Part shown: positions 11,290-21,083 of the stretch, one piece after another
How positions within the stretch are numbered: the stretch's first letter is position 1
How the letters are laid out: each line of letters opens with the position of its first letter
Source of the DNA: Bagarius yarrelli
Taxonomy: Eukaryota; Chordata; Actinopteri; Siluriformes; Sisoridae
Direction of reading: 5' to 3'
DNA length: 64,000 bases
Assembly (NCBI GenBank): GCA_005784505.1
Contig: VCAZ01000155.1
Span: forward strand, 797,947-861,946
Position numbers and translations under genes: made by a program
The notes under the pieces: model-generated
Databases searched by the model: none
What the model was told of the DNA's origin: nothing
What the model saw: only the letters and a program-made list of their open reading frames with translations

Positions 11290-12770
11290 CAACAGTTCTA
11301 TTAACATTATTTTTTATCCTGCTTGGACAGTTTTGGTATTTAACAATATATTAATTTCTCTTTTCCTTTGAATTAAAGGTCATATCCTAGCTAAATACAT
11401 TAAATTCTCTAATTTAATCAATAATAGTATACGTACAGCTAAAAACCTGTATTTTCTATCCTCAACAGCACACAAGCTTCAAATTCTTTTGCTTCTCACA
11501 TTTTTTCCAACAATTTCCTGCAATTCAGTTTTGTCTTTATTCAATGAAAAGATATACAGGATCCATTACCAAATAATAATGGAGTCAAATGCTCACACAA
11601 TTATCCCGGTCCACTCTGCTCCCAATCTTTCCTAATCTGAAGCTGAAATCTCTGACCTGGTCCATAGATCAAAACTATCAACCTGTAAATTAGATCCTCT
11701 GCCCACTTCTCTGGTCAAAGCTTGCCTCTTCTTCCCTCATTTCCATAATCAAAGGCATTATACAGTTCTATTATTCATCTCTCTCTTCAGGTGTTCCCCC
11801 AGGGATTTGAAAATATAACATTCACTTTCACTGTTATGCAGATGACACCCAGTTCTATATTTCCTCTAAACCAACCCATTCACTTCCCTCCTCCTCTCTC
11901 ACCAACTGTGTTCAAGAAATTGAATCCTGGTTCTCTGCGAATTTCTTAAAATTAAATAGCAATAAAACTGAAGTCTTGCTAGTCGGCACGAAACCATCAC
12001 TAAACAGTTTTTCCATTACCACTGATAACTCCTCTATTTCCCCTTCCCACAAAGTAAAGAGCCTTGGTGTTGTCCTGGATACCACACACTCTTTTCAGTC
12101 AAATATCATAATCACCCGCTCTGGCTTTATCCATCTCAGGAAAATTGACTGTCTTCGTCATTCCCTTAATCCTCATACAGCTGCCATTCTTGTAAATAGC
12201 CTGTTTACCTCACGACTCGACTACTGTAACTCTCTTCTGTATGGTCTCCTCAAAAAATCTGTCCACAAGCTACAGGTTTTTCAAAACGCTGCAGCCCGAA
12301 TCGTTACCAGAGCACCCTCTATCAACCACATTTACCAGTCCTGCAGCAGCTCCACTAGCTCCCTGTTCATTTCCGGATTCAGTTTAAGATTTTGCTGCTT
12401 ACATTTAAATCTATTCACAACTCGGCTCCTACTTATCTTACTGATCTCCTTCATATCACTGCACACTCTCGCTTTCTTCACTCTTATTCTTTAATTCATC
12501 TGACTGTCCCCCCTGCTCGGCTGTTCATCATGGGAACACTAGCAACAATGGCACACTTTCTAGTTTTAAATCCAGGCTTAAGACACATCTGTTTAACATA
12601 GCTTATTATATTTAATAGCTTTTTACACGTTCTTTTATTTTATTACTTTTACTTCTGTATATTTATTTTGTATTTCTTTGTGTATGCTGTTCTATCAATT
12701 TTTGTATGGTTTCCTTGTGTGTCCTAAAGGTGCCTTTAAATAAAATATATTATTATTAGTAGTAGTATAG
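11290..12770 (+). mobile_element. L2/CR1-group LINE, internally deleted ORF2
   Basis: The plus-strand RT remnant contains the catalytic box as HYADDTQFY at about 11,830-11,856. KLNSNKTEVLLVGTKPS and KVKSLGVVLDTTHSFQ follow, then SRLDYCNSLLYGL and KLQVFQNAAARIVTRA (12,210-12,310), the standard C-terminal order of L2-group RTs. A frameshift occurs after about 12,330. Upstream, SEISDLVHRS and KLDPLPTSLVKAC at about 11,640-11,730 come from the pre-RT region; the fingers/palm block between them and the YADD box is deleted. The 3' end is 'aaataaaatatattattatt' with a trinucleotide tail. Confidence 0.8.
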
Positions 12771-12849
12771 ATTTTGGATACTCTACCAACATTTGGACAT
12801 AAAGAGGTTTTTTAACCTCTCTACTTTTCCATGTTATAATAATATGCAG

Positions 12850-13095
12850 CACCCGCAAGGCCCTCCATCTTAAAAAGCACATGTTCATGTCTGTCTGAAG
12901 TTTGCCAGTGAACATCTGAATGATTGAGAAGAGAACTGAGTAAAAGTGTTGTGGCAGATGAAACCAAAATGAAGCTTTGGCATCAACTCAAGTTGTCGTG
13001 TTTGGAGGAGGAGGAATGCTGCCTCTCACATTAAGAACACTATCCCTGTCAAACATGGAATTGGAAACAATGCTTTGGACAGAACAACTTGACCA
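12850..13095 (+). mobile_element. Tc1-like transposase fragment
   Basis: One frame reads VCLKFASEHLND then VLW and, after a shift, ETK. INSSCRVWRRRNAA and NTIPVKHG-type sequence follow. This corresponds to the part around the first catalytic Asp of Tc1 transposases. It is broken by stops and frameshifts, and no terminal repeats were seen. Confidence 0.55.
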
Positions 13096-13430
13096 CTAAA
13101 CCAATAAATTGTGACTAATGAACTGCATTTGACTAACATCCCAAAAATAGATTATATCATGGACTTTATTCATCATGGACTAATTTAATATGTCATTTTA
13201 CCTACAGAAACCTCCAAATACATGAATGGCAATCATTTATGCAGTTTTTATACATCCTTCTAATTTAAATATTAAATTTTTTTTTTATTAATTTGTGTAA
13301 TGTTTTTAAAAATTGACATTTTTAAATTCGATGAAGCAAATACTAATAATCTCTCTTATGTAAATATTTTCTGGCGTCAGTCTAAATATATGCTGAAAAC
13401 ACTTAACATGAACAATGCTGTTCTTCACAG

Positions 13431-13649
13431 ATCATAGTTTGGGGAAACTACGGCCGAATGGATCGCAAGTGCTTCATGGGTGTGGCTCGCATTTTATTGG
13501 AAGAACTCGATTTGACAAGCATGGTGATTGGATGGTACAAGCTTTTTCCCACCTCCTCTATGGTGGACCCTACTATGGCACCACTCATTCGACACTCATC
13601 ACAGCTCTCACTAGAGAGCACAGTTGGACCATGCTGTGAACACTCATAG
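13431..13649 (+). CDS. rims4: RIM-family protein, last coding exon (end of C2B domain); rims4-like
   Basis: This is the terminal exon of a regulating-synaptic-membrane-exocytosis (RIM) gene. RIM proteins organise the presynaptic active zone, and the C-terminal C2B domain binds membranes and active-zone partners. The exon opens right after a splice acceptor (tctt-cacag, AG at 13,429-13,430) and encodes 72 residues and a TAG stop. It reads IVWGNYGRMDRKCFMG, then GWYKLFPTSSMVDPT and SQLSLESTVGPCCEHS. The GRMD, GWYKLFP and SxxSLES blocks are diagnostic of RIM C-termini. The ending SQLSLESTVGPC suggests the short isoform gene RIMS4 (from memory), with RIMS3 and RIMS1/2 as alternatives. It is intact. 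Upstream exons were not recognised and should lie 5' of the window or in the first 13 kb. Confidence 0.85.
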   Translation: MIVWGNYGRMDRKCFMGVARILLEELDLTSMVIGWYKLFPTSSMVDPTMAPLIRHSSQLSLESTVGPCCEHS

Positions 13650-14890
13650 GACCGAAAACAAATATTATTGTTTTTGTTTTTCTGTAAGGGCTCCTGAGGG
13701 CCATGACCCTAGTGTGCTGCTTGTGCATGAATGTAGCAGCCACATAGGGCCTACTAAAATATTTCAGAATCTTATAGAACCACCCAGATGTTTTAAAAAA
13801 TAATGCAAAAGTGCTCTTTTAAGGCACACCAAAACCTTAACCAAGGACCAACTGAAAATGGGTTTATAATTTACAATAAGTTAATTAAATCTACTTCATT
13901 TGCTCTACATCTCTTTGTCAGTCTTTCAGAACATTGTTAGAGAGGATATGCAAGATTTGTCTTGACTTAACTATTGTTATTAAATGGCAGAATGTTGCAT
14001 CTTTTAAGTTAAACACAGCAATATAACTTTAAAATTTCATATGGATGCTGACATATGTGACAGAAATAATGCATTAGAATTAACAAAGAGGAACTCATAA
14101 GATATACAAATGTTTGTGTTTTGTTATTGGCTCACTCATTCACTTACTTTATTGCCTCTTGTTTTAATTGTGCTGTTTCTTCAAACAAGCATCTTTACTT
14201 AGAGTTCAAGACATTTTTCACAGATCACAGGCTTACAGATTTATTAGGATAAAATAAAATAAAAATAACTTTAGTTATTGTGACCAATAATTACATATAT
14301 TGTTGATGAGTAATATTGGGTTGTTGAAAATTTTCACAAATAATAAGAATGAAAATATTTATAGTTTTTTGTTGTAGGTGTAAGAGCTAAAATAGTATTA
14401 GAATACCAGAAAAATGTTTTTAAAAACAAATGCAAGTAAATATCTGTCACTGCTTCATGTGATTGTCTTGTTGTGCATTTTATATGGATTTGTTTTCATA
14501 ACTTCTTGTCAAGTATGAGTGGGCCAATCAATATTATTATTAATACTGTTCTAATAATAATTATTTAAGTTTATGGTGAAAATGCAGTTCTTTCTGTAGC
14601 ATTAATATTATATAGTAGCATATGCATAAAAGTAGAAATCCTTTTAGATCTATAATAGGGCTTTTCAGAAAACAAATATTGATATGTAGCAGCTAAGGCA
14701 TACAAAAACATGAATATTTAATTTCATTATTATCTGAGATGGTAAAAATGTAACAGATATGGGGCAAGTTTCAATACATATAAATTACTTGCTGTTATTA
14801 AGCAAATACATAATAAATTAAATTGCTATTTTAAATGTTTGGGGCAATAAAATTACTGAAAAATAGAAATGTGTCTGGTGTGTAAAAATA
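13650..14890 (+). terminator. rims 3' UTR and probable poly(A) site
   Basis: After the stop codon there are about 1.2 kb of AT-rich, apparently repeat-free sequence. An AATAAA at 14,846-14,851 is followed about 20 nt later by a GT-rich element (tgtgtctggtgtgt, near 14,870-14,884), a textbook cleavage/polyadenylation arrangement. A weaker AATAAA lies at 14,812-14,817. Confidence 0.55.
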
Positions 14891-15420
14891 AAAAAAATAT
14901 CCCTAGGGAAAAAGTAATATAAACTGGTTGTGTAAGTGTGCACACCTGTTGATGAATGGAAATGATGCTAAAAGCAAACCAATCACATTTAATCTTATGT
15001 TCAAAAGTAATTTTCTTATTTTCTTATGGCTGTCATAAGTGAAATTATTGTGATTAATAAATAATTAAAGGGCAACTGTTTCAGTAGTATGTTTTTACAT
15101 ATTATTATATGTACCATGGAACATTACACAGCCCATGATTAATAAATATAGACTATGTTTCCATCAACCTATTTTTATGCACATTTTGGACGATCACATA
15201 AAAACACTGGATGGATACGCCAATATGTGCATAAATGCACATTTAAAGATTACGTGCATTTTATCTGGTAATAAAAATATGCACAAACTACACGTTTACT
15301 GAATGAATTTCAGCATAGCAATAAGAGATTCATGAGATTTTGCTTTAACATATCATGTGTGGAATAGCAGAAAGTGACTATGAAAAGATCCACTGAGAGT
15401 TAAGTAGTAAAGAGAACACA
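14891..15420. other. Intergenic sequence, possible MITE
   Basis: No gene is present. A block at 15,150-15,300 with repeated 'tatgcacattt'/'tgtgcataaa' sequences in both orientations looks like a degraded non-autonomous element, but no clear ends were found. Confidence 0.3.
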
Positions 15421-15439
15421 AGTGCAGATTTATGTACAC

Positions 15440-15922
15440 CCAATGAGTGAACGAAATTATACAATTTGCAGAGGCACTCCAATCTGTTCAAGAGTGCGAA
15501 GACTGTTGTTGGATTTCTGTGATCTTGAGGCCCTCAGACGACATTGCATCACTCATGACCATGATTCTGTGATTAACATTACTAAATTGGCCCAGGAATA
15601 CTTCCAGAACCCACTGTCAATCCGCCCTGCCATCTGCAGATGCCAACTAAAGCTCAGTCATACAAAAAGGAAGCCATATGTAAACATGATCCAGAAGTGC
15701 CATTGTGCCTTGTGGGCCAAGGCTTATTTAAAATGAAATGATTTAAAGAGGAAAAGTCCAAATTTGACATTTTGTTGGAATTCACAGGCGCCATGTCCTC
15801 ATGGTTAATAAGAAGAGAGATCTTCTAGCGTGTTATCAGCCTTCAGTTTAAAAGCTAGCATCTCTGATGGTATAGGCGTATGGTACAGTATGTGCAGCTT
15901 GCATGTTTTGGAAGGCACTATG
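15440..15922 (+). mobile_element. Tc1-like transposon fragment (family A), cut off at the ERV junction
   Basis: The frame at 15,422-15,736 reads LEALRRHCITHDHDSV, ITKLAQEYFQNPLS and CQLKLSHTKRKPYVNMIQK, the linker between the DNA-binding and catalytic domains of Tc1 transposases. After a frame change, SVQKLASLMV and ACMFWKAL follow, up to about 15,922. There the transposase sequence stops abruptly and the ERV LTR sequence begins. The rest of the transposase was not found beyond the other LTR, so the junction is not a simple clean insertion. Confidence 0.7.
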
Positions 15923-16760
15923 AAATAATTCATAACTGAAATATATACTTTAGGAGTAGAACTAGCTAAACTGGTGATATATATTACAGATAAGAAGAAA
16001 AATAGGAGACAGTGTGCTATCAAAATGGTGTGTGTGTGTGAGATAGCAGAAAGTAAAGTGTTTAAAGGTACCTAATCAACTGATATAACTCATCCTCAGA
16101 GTGGTAATATGAAGCAAGTATATAGCACACTGGTCACAATGAAAACATTTGAAATTATAAACTAAATTAGGGCAGATAAGAAAAAAATAGTGACAGGTGG
16201 GATGAACAACAATACATCAAGGAAAAACTATCTATTTTCCTCAAGGCCAGTGATGAGATGGGTAGAATGGACATCTGTAGAAGGAATCGGATGTAAACAA
16301 GACAATAGTATGGGAAGGAGACATGATAAAGTAAAAAGACACAGGTACAAATCATAAAACTGTGCAAACAAGAAATCAGGGGTGCTCAGTGGAACACAAT
16401 TTCCAGAAAGCAATCTAGGTTTTTCAAAAGATAATCAAGTCTTAAATCGTTAAAGAAAAACAAAAACAAAATAGGTGATTCTAGAGTGAACTGACAAATC
16501 ATTAAATGGTTAGACTAAATAGGTGATTTTAAAATATAACTTAGAAGTAGTTTAAGCAACAACAACAAAAAAATAAAACTTTTATAAAAGAGAAGAGTAA
16601 ATAAAAATTAAAGTTACGCATTGTCAGCAGATAAATGTTCAAAAATCCAAAACGAAAGTGCTTGTGCCATTTTCTGTTGGAAAGATTTAATTTGGACATA
16701 GTGGAAATTGGCTCAACTTGTGACACCCCCACAAAATGTGTCTGCTCAGAGTTCCGGCAT
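15923..16760 (+). repeat. ERV 5' LTR (5' end truncated)
   Basis: It matches the 3' LTR in blocks: 'ataattcataactg' (15,925), 'acagtgtgctatcaaaat' (16,008), 'gatagtatgggaaggag'-type (16,300), and a long near-identical stretch 16,443-16,540 containing 'gtgattctagagtgaactga'. It contains a TATA box (TATAAAAG, 16,583-16,590) and AATAAA (16,600-16,605). It ends just before the primer site. Its U3 lacks about 320 bp present in the 3' copy. Confidence 0.8.
16583..16605 (+). promoter_or_regulatory. LTR promoter TATA box and poly(A) signal
   Basis: TATAAAAG at 16,583-16,590 and AATAAA at 16,600-16,605 are only about 10 bp apart. The same pair is conserved in the 3' LTR (30,059-30,066 and 30,077-30,082). 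This places U3/R shortly downstream and fits an R region in which the poly(A) signal is close to the cap site. Confidence 0.6.
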
Positions 16761-16767
16761 ATTTAAT

Positions 16768-16785
16768 TGGCAACCATGAAGGGAC
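16768..16785 (+). promoter_or_regulatory. Retroviral primer-binding site, tRNA-Arg type
   Basis: The sequence TGGCAACCATGAAGGGAC follows the LTR end. Compared with the complement of the 3' end of vertebrate tRNA-Arg (from memory: TGGCGACCACGAAGGGAC) it matches 16 of 18 positions. Both differences are C-to-T/G-to-A changes expected from CpG decay. First-strand synthesis of the parent virus would therefore have used tRNA-Arg. Confidence 0.65.
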
Positions 16786-17508
16786 GGTCAGCATAACGGT
16801 GTGAACCTGAACTAGGACCTCTTACCCGTTGGGTTACAGAAGCCGGCACATCTAAAAATAAGGTGAGCAGACACCTGTTAATCTCAAAGTTTGTGTATAG
16901 TTTATCTGTGGCCTGAAAAAGGGGGAGGTGTCCCTGGGGAGGGTGAAGGCAGCTGGCCTCGGGCTAAAATATTCTAAGGGGTGTAGTAGAAAAATGAATA
17001 TATGATAGACATAATATAAAACTTGGTGAGGGGAGTTAAAAATCTCAGCGTGTAGTAATTGTGTGAGTGAGGGTGGCCCCTGATCAGAGAGTCACCGTCT
17101 TTTAGAGACGGGGTGGGACCCGATAAAGTAAAGTAAAAAGTGCGGAGAGTCACCGTCTATTTGAATATGGGGTGGGACCCGAAAATTATTGGTTAGGATG
17201 TAATTTTTCTTTATGTACTAATAGAATGTTAAGAGAGATATTGGCTCTGATTGGAGTGTTGGCTATTGTATATGCATAGCTAGTAGGTTTCAGAGTTATT
17301 TTGTTGATTTTTTGGTGTTAAAGAAGTTAAGCTAGGGAGGAATTAAGGTAAGTATACATCCACACGCATACACATATTAACCCTTTACTAACACGTACTG
17401 ACTAGATATATACACACTATCTCGTATTAACAAACATACATTTCTAACTACATTAAAGAATAGGGAAGGTGTGGCCAGGGCCAGGATAAAAATAAGAGTG
17501 AGTGTTGG
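16786..17508 (+). other. ERV leader with duplicated stem-loop
   Basis: This is the non-coding leader between primer site and gag. Two direct repeats, 17,087-17,122 and 17,145-17,181, share 'gagagtcaccgtct' and 'ggggtgggacccg'. The first can fold as CACCGTCT-ttta-AGACGGGGTG-type stem. Such paired hairpins upstream of gag often act as packaging or dimer-linkage elements, though function here is inferred. A splice donor for env was not assigned. Confidence 0.5.
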
Positions 17509-18060
17509 ATGGCATTATTTGATTTAGAAATAGAAACCAGGGGTATAAGAAAACATTTTTGGGAAGAGAAAACTTACAAAGATTGTAACGGTGTTGAGAG
17601 GTGGCAAACAGAGAAACAAATTTCTGATAAATTGTGGGCATTGACTAGATTTGATCAGAGTTTATTTACATTAATAAATACATTTCCAGAAATAGAGTGG
17701 TACGAAGCAATTGAGGGAATTTGGAAACCCAATTTAGTAGGTCCTATACTGCGTGAGTATTATACTGTAGTATACTGAGTATTAGGTCCTATACTAGAAG
17801 CTCCTCAACCTAGCCAAGTGACATTTAAATTGTTTTAATTTATTAAAGACCCGAATGACGAGGAAGTAGAGTTTTTTGAAGATAAACCTGCACAAGATAA
17901 TTATTGCTCGGGTTTTACAGCAACTGTTGTAGTTAAACCACAAGAGCTACAATGGAAAAGCAACCCAGTAACATCCATATTAGGAGATAGAACAAATTCA
18001 TTAGAGAGTCCAGAGCGACCTGCGTTAACTGTAAAACGAATACACGTTAAATTGACGTAG
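17509..18060 (+). pseudogene. gag: ERV gag, matrix-like N-terminal part
   Basis: The frame opens with MALFDLEIETRG at 17,509 after the leader and runs 89 codons to a stop at 17,776. Homologous coding resumes in the following stretch, with further stops, to about 18,060 (SILGDRTNSLESPERPALTV). Position directly after the leader and an N-terminal Met argue for the matrix region of Gag, which would direct assembly at the membrane. A myristoylation glycine at position 2 is absent. No detailed domain match could be made. Confidence 0.6.
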
Positions 18061-18123
18061 TCAAAGAGAATATAATATACCATAGACCATAGACCATATA
18101 ATGAAGGCCATACACTAAGGGCA

Positions 18124-18845
18124 GTGGGGTTATACCCTGTTTTGAACAGAATAGACAAGGACTCAGGAGAAGAAATAGGCATGGAAATATTGTCAGGAAG
18201 TATTATGGGAAGAATAACACAGAAGGCAGCAGAGAGACCTGAGACCCATTCAAATGGAAGCCCAGAAGAAATGATAAGCCAAATAGCCAGCTCAGATCCA
18301 AACAGAGTAAACGATTACTGTGATGAGGAAAAGTGGAGAAAAGAAAACCAAATACAACAATCCATAAAACCAGTGACTCAAAGTACCCCAAATGAACTGG
18401 CAAAGAATGTACCTAGAAATACACAGAAACTAACAGTCTGGTGTAAAATGTCACTTGAAGAAGTACAACAAAGACTCAATAAACATCAGACACAAGAGCA
18501 GAATAAAGAGCAAATGACAAAACAAGGAGCAGAGAATGAAGGAGAGATAGGAAACTGCAGAGAGCAGACAGAAAACTCAAGAGAACCGAGTCAGGGAAGT
18601 GAAGAAGAAGAGTGTGCAGCAGAGAATGCCGGAAGATGGATGAAAATACATGAAAGAGTAAAAATGATACCTGAAGACGGACAGGATGAGAGAAGGGAAA
18701 TGAAAAACATGGTAAAGGAGTAAAAGTCGTTGGTGAACAAAGGACAGGAGACACTAGAGCAAATGGAGAACAAAGTACAACTCGCAACAGAGAAAATGCA
18801 GGAGTTAGAAACATCACATGTCAGATGCTCCGAAAGGCCACTGAG
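18124..18845 (+). pseudogene. gag: ERV gag, charged linker region
   Basis: A 199-codon open stretch in the same frame as the matrix part is very rich in Glu, Lys and Gln (EEVQQRLNKHQTQEQNKEQM is representative) and probably forms a coiled coil or disordered linker between matrix and capsid. It ends at a TAA at 18,721; charged sequence continues to about 19,030 with stops. Base composition is strongly purine-rich. The stretch on the opposite strand is an artefact of this bias. Confidence 0.55.
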
Positions 18846-19037
18846 ATAAACAACAAATGGCAGAAAATTGCTAAGAGAACCTCATGAGCAGCAAATGCAG
18901 AGAGAAAATGAGGAAGATGTGCAAGGAGAAAATGTTGAAAGAAGTACTGATAAATTTAAGAAGGGTCGTGGTGGAGCAAGTAAAAGTCTTTCTGAAATGC
19001 ACATGCAAAAGAAAAGAAATGAAAGAAATTATGAAGG

Positions 19038-19676
19038 ATGACCACTGTACACATAATAAAAGGAGAAAAACATCATTATGTTCCCTGGACTTTCATGGAT
19101 GTCACAAGTTTAATAAATCGATTGCCAAATGTCTGTGATGGAGCCCAGAAATGGATAACACGGTTCAAGGAGCATACTACTGGACATCACCTAGCTGTAG
19201 GAAATGTGAAAGCAATACTATCCCAAGTATTGGGAAAAGCCAGAATGGCTGAAATATTTGACCAAGCAGGACAAAAAGAAATGGCGGATGACCCACGCCA
19301 AGACCAGAGGCCTTTGGGGCCCTACAGAAACAGTATCTGGGATGTGCTGAGAGCTGCCTACCCAACAAATGCTGATCCAGGAAGAGTGGAAAAACTTAAA
19401 CTGGAGGACAATGAAGGTGTTGCTCAGTTTATCCTCGAACTACAGGGCGCATGGGGAGAAGAGATGGGTGCCCGCTGGAATGAAAAAACTACAAGTGAAG
19501 CTTTATTCAGGCTGATGCTGAAAAGAGTGCTACCCACTGAAGTGCAAGAACAACTGGAAACAATGGTAGGGCTAAGTTCAATGCCCTGGTCTACATTTGA
19601 AGCCAACGTGATTCATTATACAGAACTTCACCGAAAAAAGGAGAAAGAAGCAAGAAAAGCAGCAGAAAACTTATAA
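19038..19676 (+). pseudogene. gag: ERV gag, capsid domain
   Basis: This 212-codon open frame encodes a retroviral capsid. The N-terminal capsid domain includes WTFMDVTSLINRLPNV, GAQKWITRFKEHTTG and LAVGNVKAIL. The C-terminal domain (from about residue 105) includes VAQFILELQGAWGEEMG and LFRLMLKRVLPTEVQEQL. These fit the helical layout of gamma/epsilon-type capsids. The frame differs from that of the matrix part, so at least one frameshift mutation lies between. It ends at TAA 19,674-19,676, after which the same frame continues into nucleocapsid. Confidence 0.75.
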
Positions 19677-20207
19677 GTGCAACTGCATAAAGCCCAACTG
19701 GGAGAGCTGACACGGAACAAACAAGTACTACAAGAGAAAAAGAAAGAAGAAGCTGCCAAACAAGCAGCCCTCTTGGTAGCAGAACCTCAAACACAGACAG
19801 CAGCGCCGCCACCACTGCAAAACATAAACCAAGCAGTACCTCAACCGCCAATGATGTACCAATCATCACCTTATCAAATGCCGATGGCACCTGGAGGGTA
19901 TCAAATTCGACCATATCCCCAACCACCACAAAGGTGGTGGGGACAAAGTAGAGGCCGTGGAGGAAGAGGACTGTTCATGGGAAGACCCCCACCTAGAAAC
20001 AACATGGTGCGTGGAGCAAGATACTGGAATTGTAACATGGGTCCCCAAGAAATGCAAAACCAAATGCCAAATCAACAAGGAGCAGGAAACTGGACTGGCC
20101 AATGGATGGGTCCACAGCAAAGAGAACGAATGCTAGTGGGGGAGGCCCAATGGGGCCAAACCCAACATACATGTGAAGATGCCCAAAGAAACCTGTGGGG
20201 AAGCTGA
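19677..20207 (+). pseudogene. gag: ERV gag, nucleocapsid-like Pro/Gly-Arg-rich region
   Basis: In frame with the capsid after a single stop. It begins with a basic coiled-coil stretch (LQEKKKEEAAKQAALL), then a Pro/Gln-rich segment and a Gly-Arg box (QSRGRGGRG). YWNCNMG resembles the first CxxC half of a zinc knuckle, but the following His and Cys are missing. The product would bind genomic RNA. It overlaps the start of the protease frame by about 13 nt, in a different frame, which fits a ribosomal-frameshift gag-pro junction; no clear slippery site was found. Confidence 0.6.
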
Positions 20208-20617
20208 TGCAGTGTACCACCTCAATGCATCCTGCACAAGAACCAACAATCTTAGTGGAAATTGGGAATGTGTTAACAGCACCATTCCTAATTGACACAG
20301 GAGCAACGTTTACTAGTATAGGTAAAGAAGCCTCTAAGCTTCCGCTCTCCCGTAGATCAATAAAAACAGTGGGCTTCTCGGTAAAAACACAGACATTACG
20401 ATTCACAGAGCCTCAAGATATAACAGTTGAAGGACTTACAGTACAACCACCCTTACTCTATTCACCAGATGTGCCAGCAAACTTACTAGGAGGAGATATA
20501 CTCTGTAAATTAGGAGAAAAAATACATTGTGGTCCCAGAGGAATTTGGGTTACACTTCCAAAACCTCTGGCTCAACAATACGTGGTTATGGAAAAAGAAA
20601 ATGAATTGTACATTTGA
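20195..20617 (+). pseudogene. pro: ERV aspartic protease
   Basis: This 140-codon frame contains the retropepsin active site FLIDTGATFTS at about residues 31-41 and a later ANLLGGDIL block, the counterpart of the conserved G-R/G-D-L motif near the C-terminal sheet. The enzyme cleaves Gag and Pol. It is open across the whole domain and retains the catalytic Asp. It overlaps the end of gag. The following module is in another frame. Confidence 0.75.
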
Positions 20618-20619
20618 TA

Positions 20620-21083
20620 AAGTATACTGGCTAGAACTGGAAGAAAGAACAACAACAAATCTGTGGAAAATTTACACAGAATGGAAACCATGGCTAACCT
20701 TTATGCGACCAGACTGCAGAGAAGCAAGAGACCCTTGGCACTGCACAATAATGTATGATAAAGGAGGACAAAATTAAGAATATGACTTGCTCTGGTCTGG
20801 ACAGACAGAAAACCAGGCATACAAAGTAAAGATAACTGACATCATAGAAGGACAACAAGGAGTAACAGCACGAAATGATCTACCACCAGAGATCAAAGAC
20901 TGGTATCAAGTATAAAATGCTGCTCCACATGTCACCCTGATGATCGGGCAAAGTTTTGACTCTAAAGATTTAGGACAGATGAGACAGTGGACACCAACAA
21001 ATAACCCATAAATACATCTATCACCAGACAAAAAGTACCTTAGAATATCACAGGTCACCACAGAACGCACAATAGCCACACAA
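20620..21083 (+). pseudogene. Extra pol module between protease and RT with two HxT-hydrophobic motifs (2H phosphoesterase-like?)
   Basis: About 150 codons, in the same frame as the following RT, are neither protease nor RT. Three TAA stops interrupt them (20,775-20,777; about 20,910; about 21,009). Motif 1 is DPWHCTIMYD (His codon 20,739-20,741); motif 2 is AAPHVTLMIG (His codon 20,928-20,930), 63 codons later, followed by SKDLGQMRQW. Paired H-hydrophobic-S/T-hydrophobic motifs define the 2H phosphoesterase superfamily, whose viral members hydrolyse 2',5'-linked oligoadenylates. The spacing is short for that family (usually about 80-90), so this is a hypothesis. Alternatives are a lineage-specific linker or a decayed dUTPase, though no dUTPase motif is visible. 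Confidence 0.4.

Noticed and set aside
13415..13639. Alternative reading frame overlapping the rims exon
   Set aside because: It crosses the splice acceptor and has no family match, while the other frame gives an unmistakable RIM C-terminus.
18203..18817. Long minus-strand open frames opposite the gag linker
   Set aside because: They are produced by the purine-rich composition of the plus-strand gag linker and encode Ser/Leu/Phe-rich nonsense without family motifs.
20620..21083. dUTPase domain between protease and RT
   Set aside because: Retroviral dUTPases sit here in some lineages, but none of their conserved motifs is visible, whereas two HxT motifs are.
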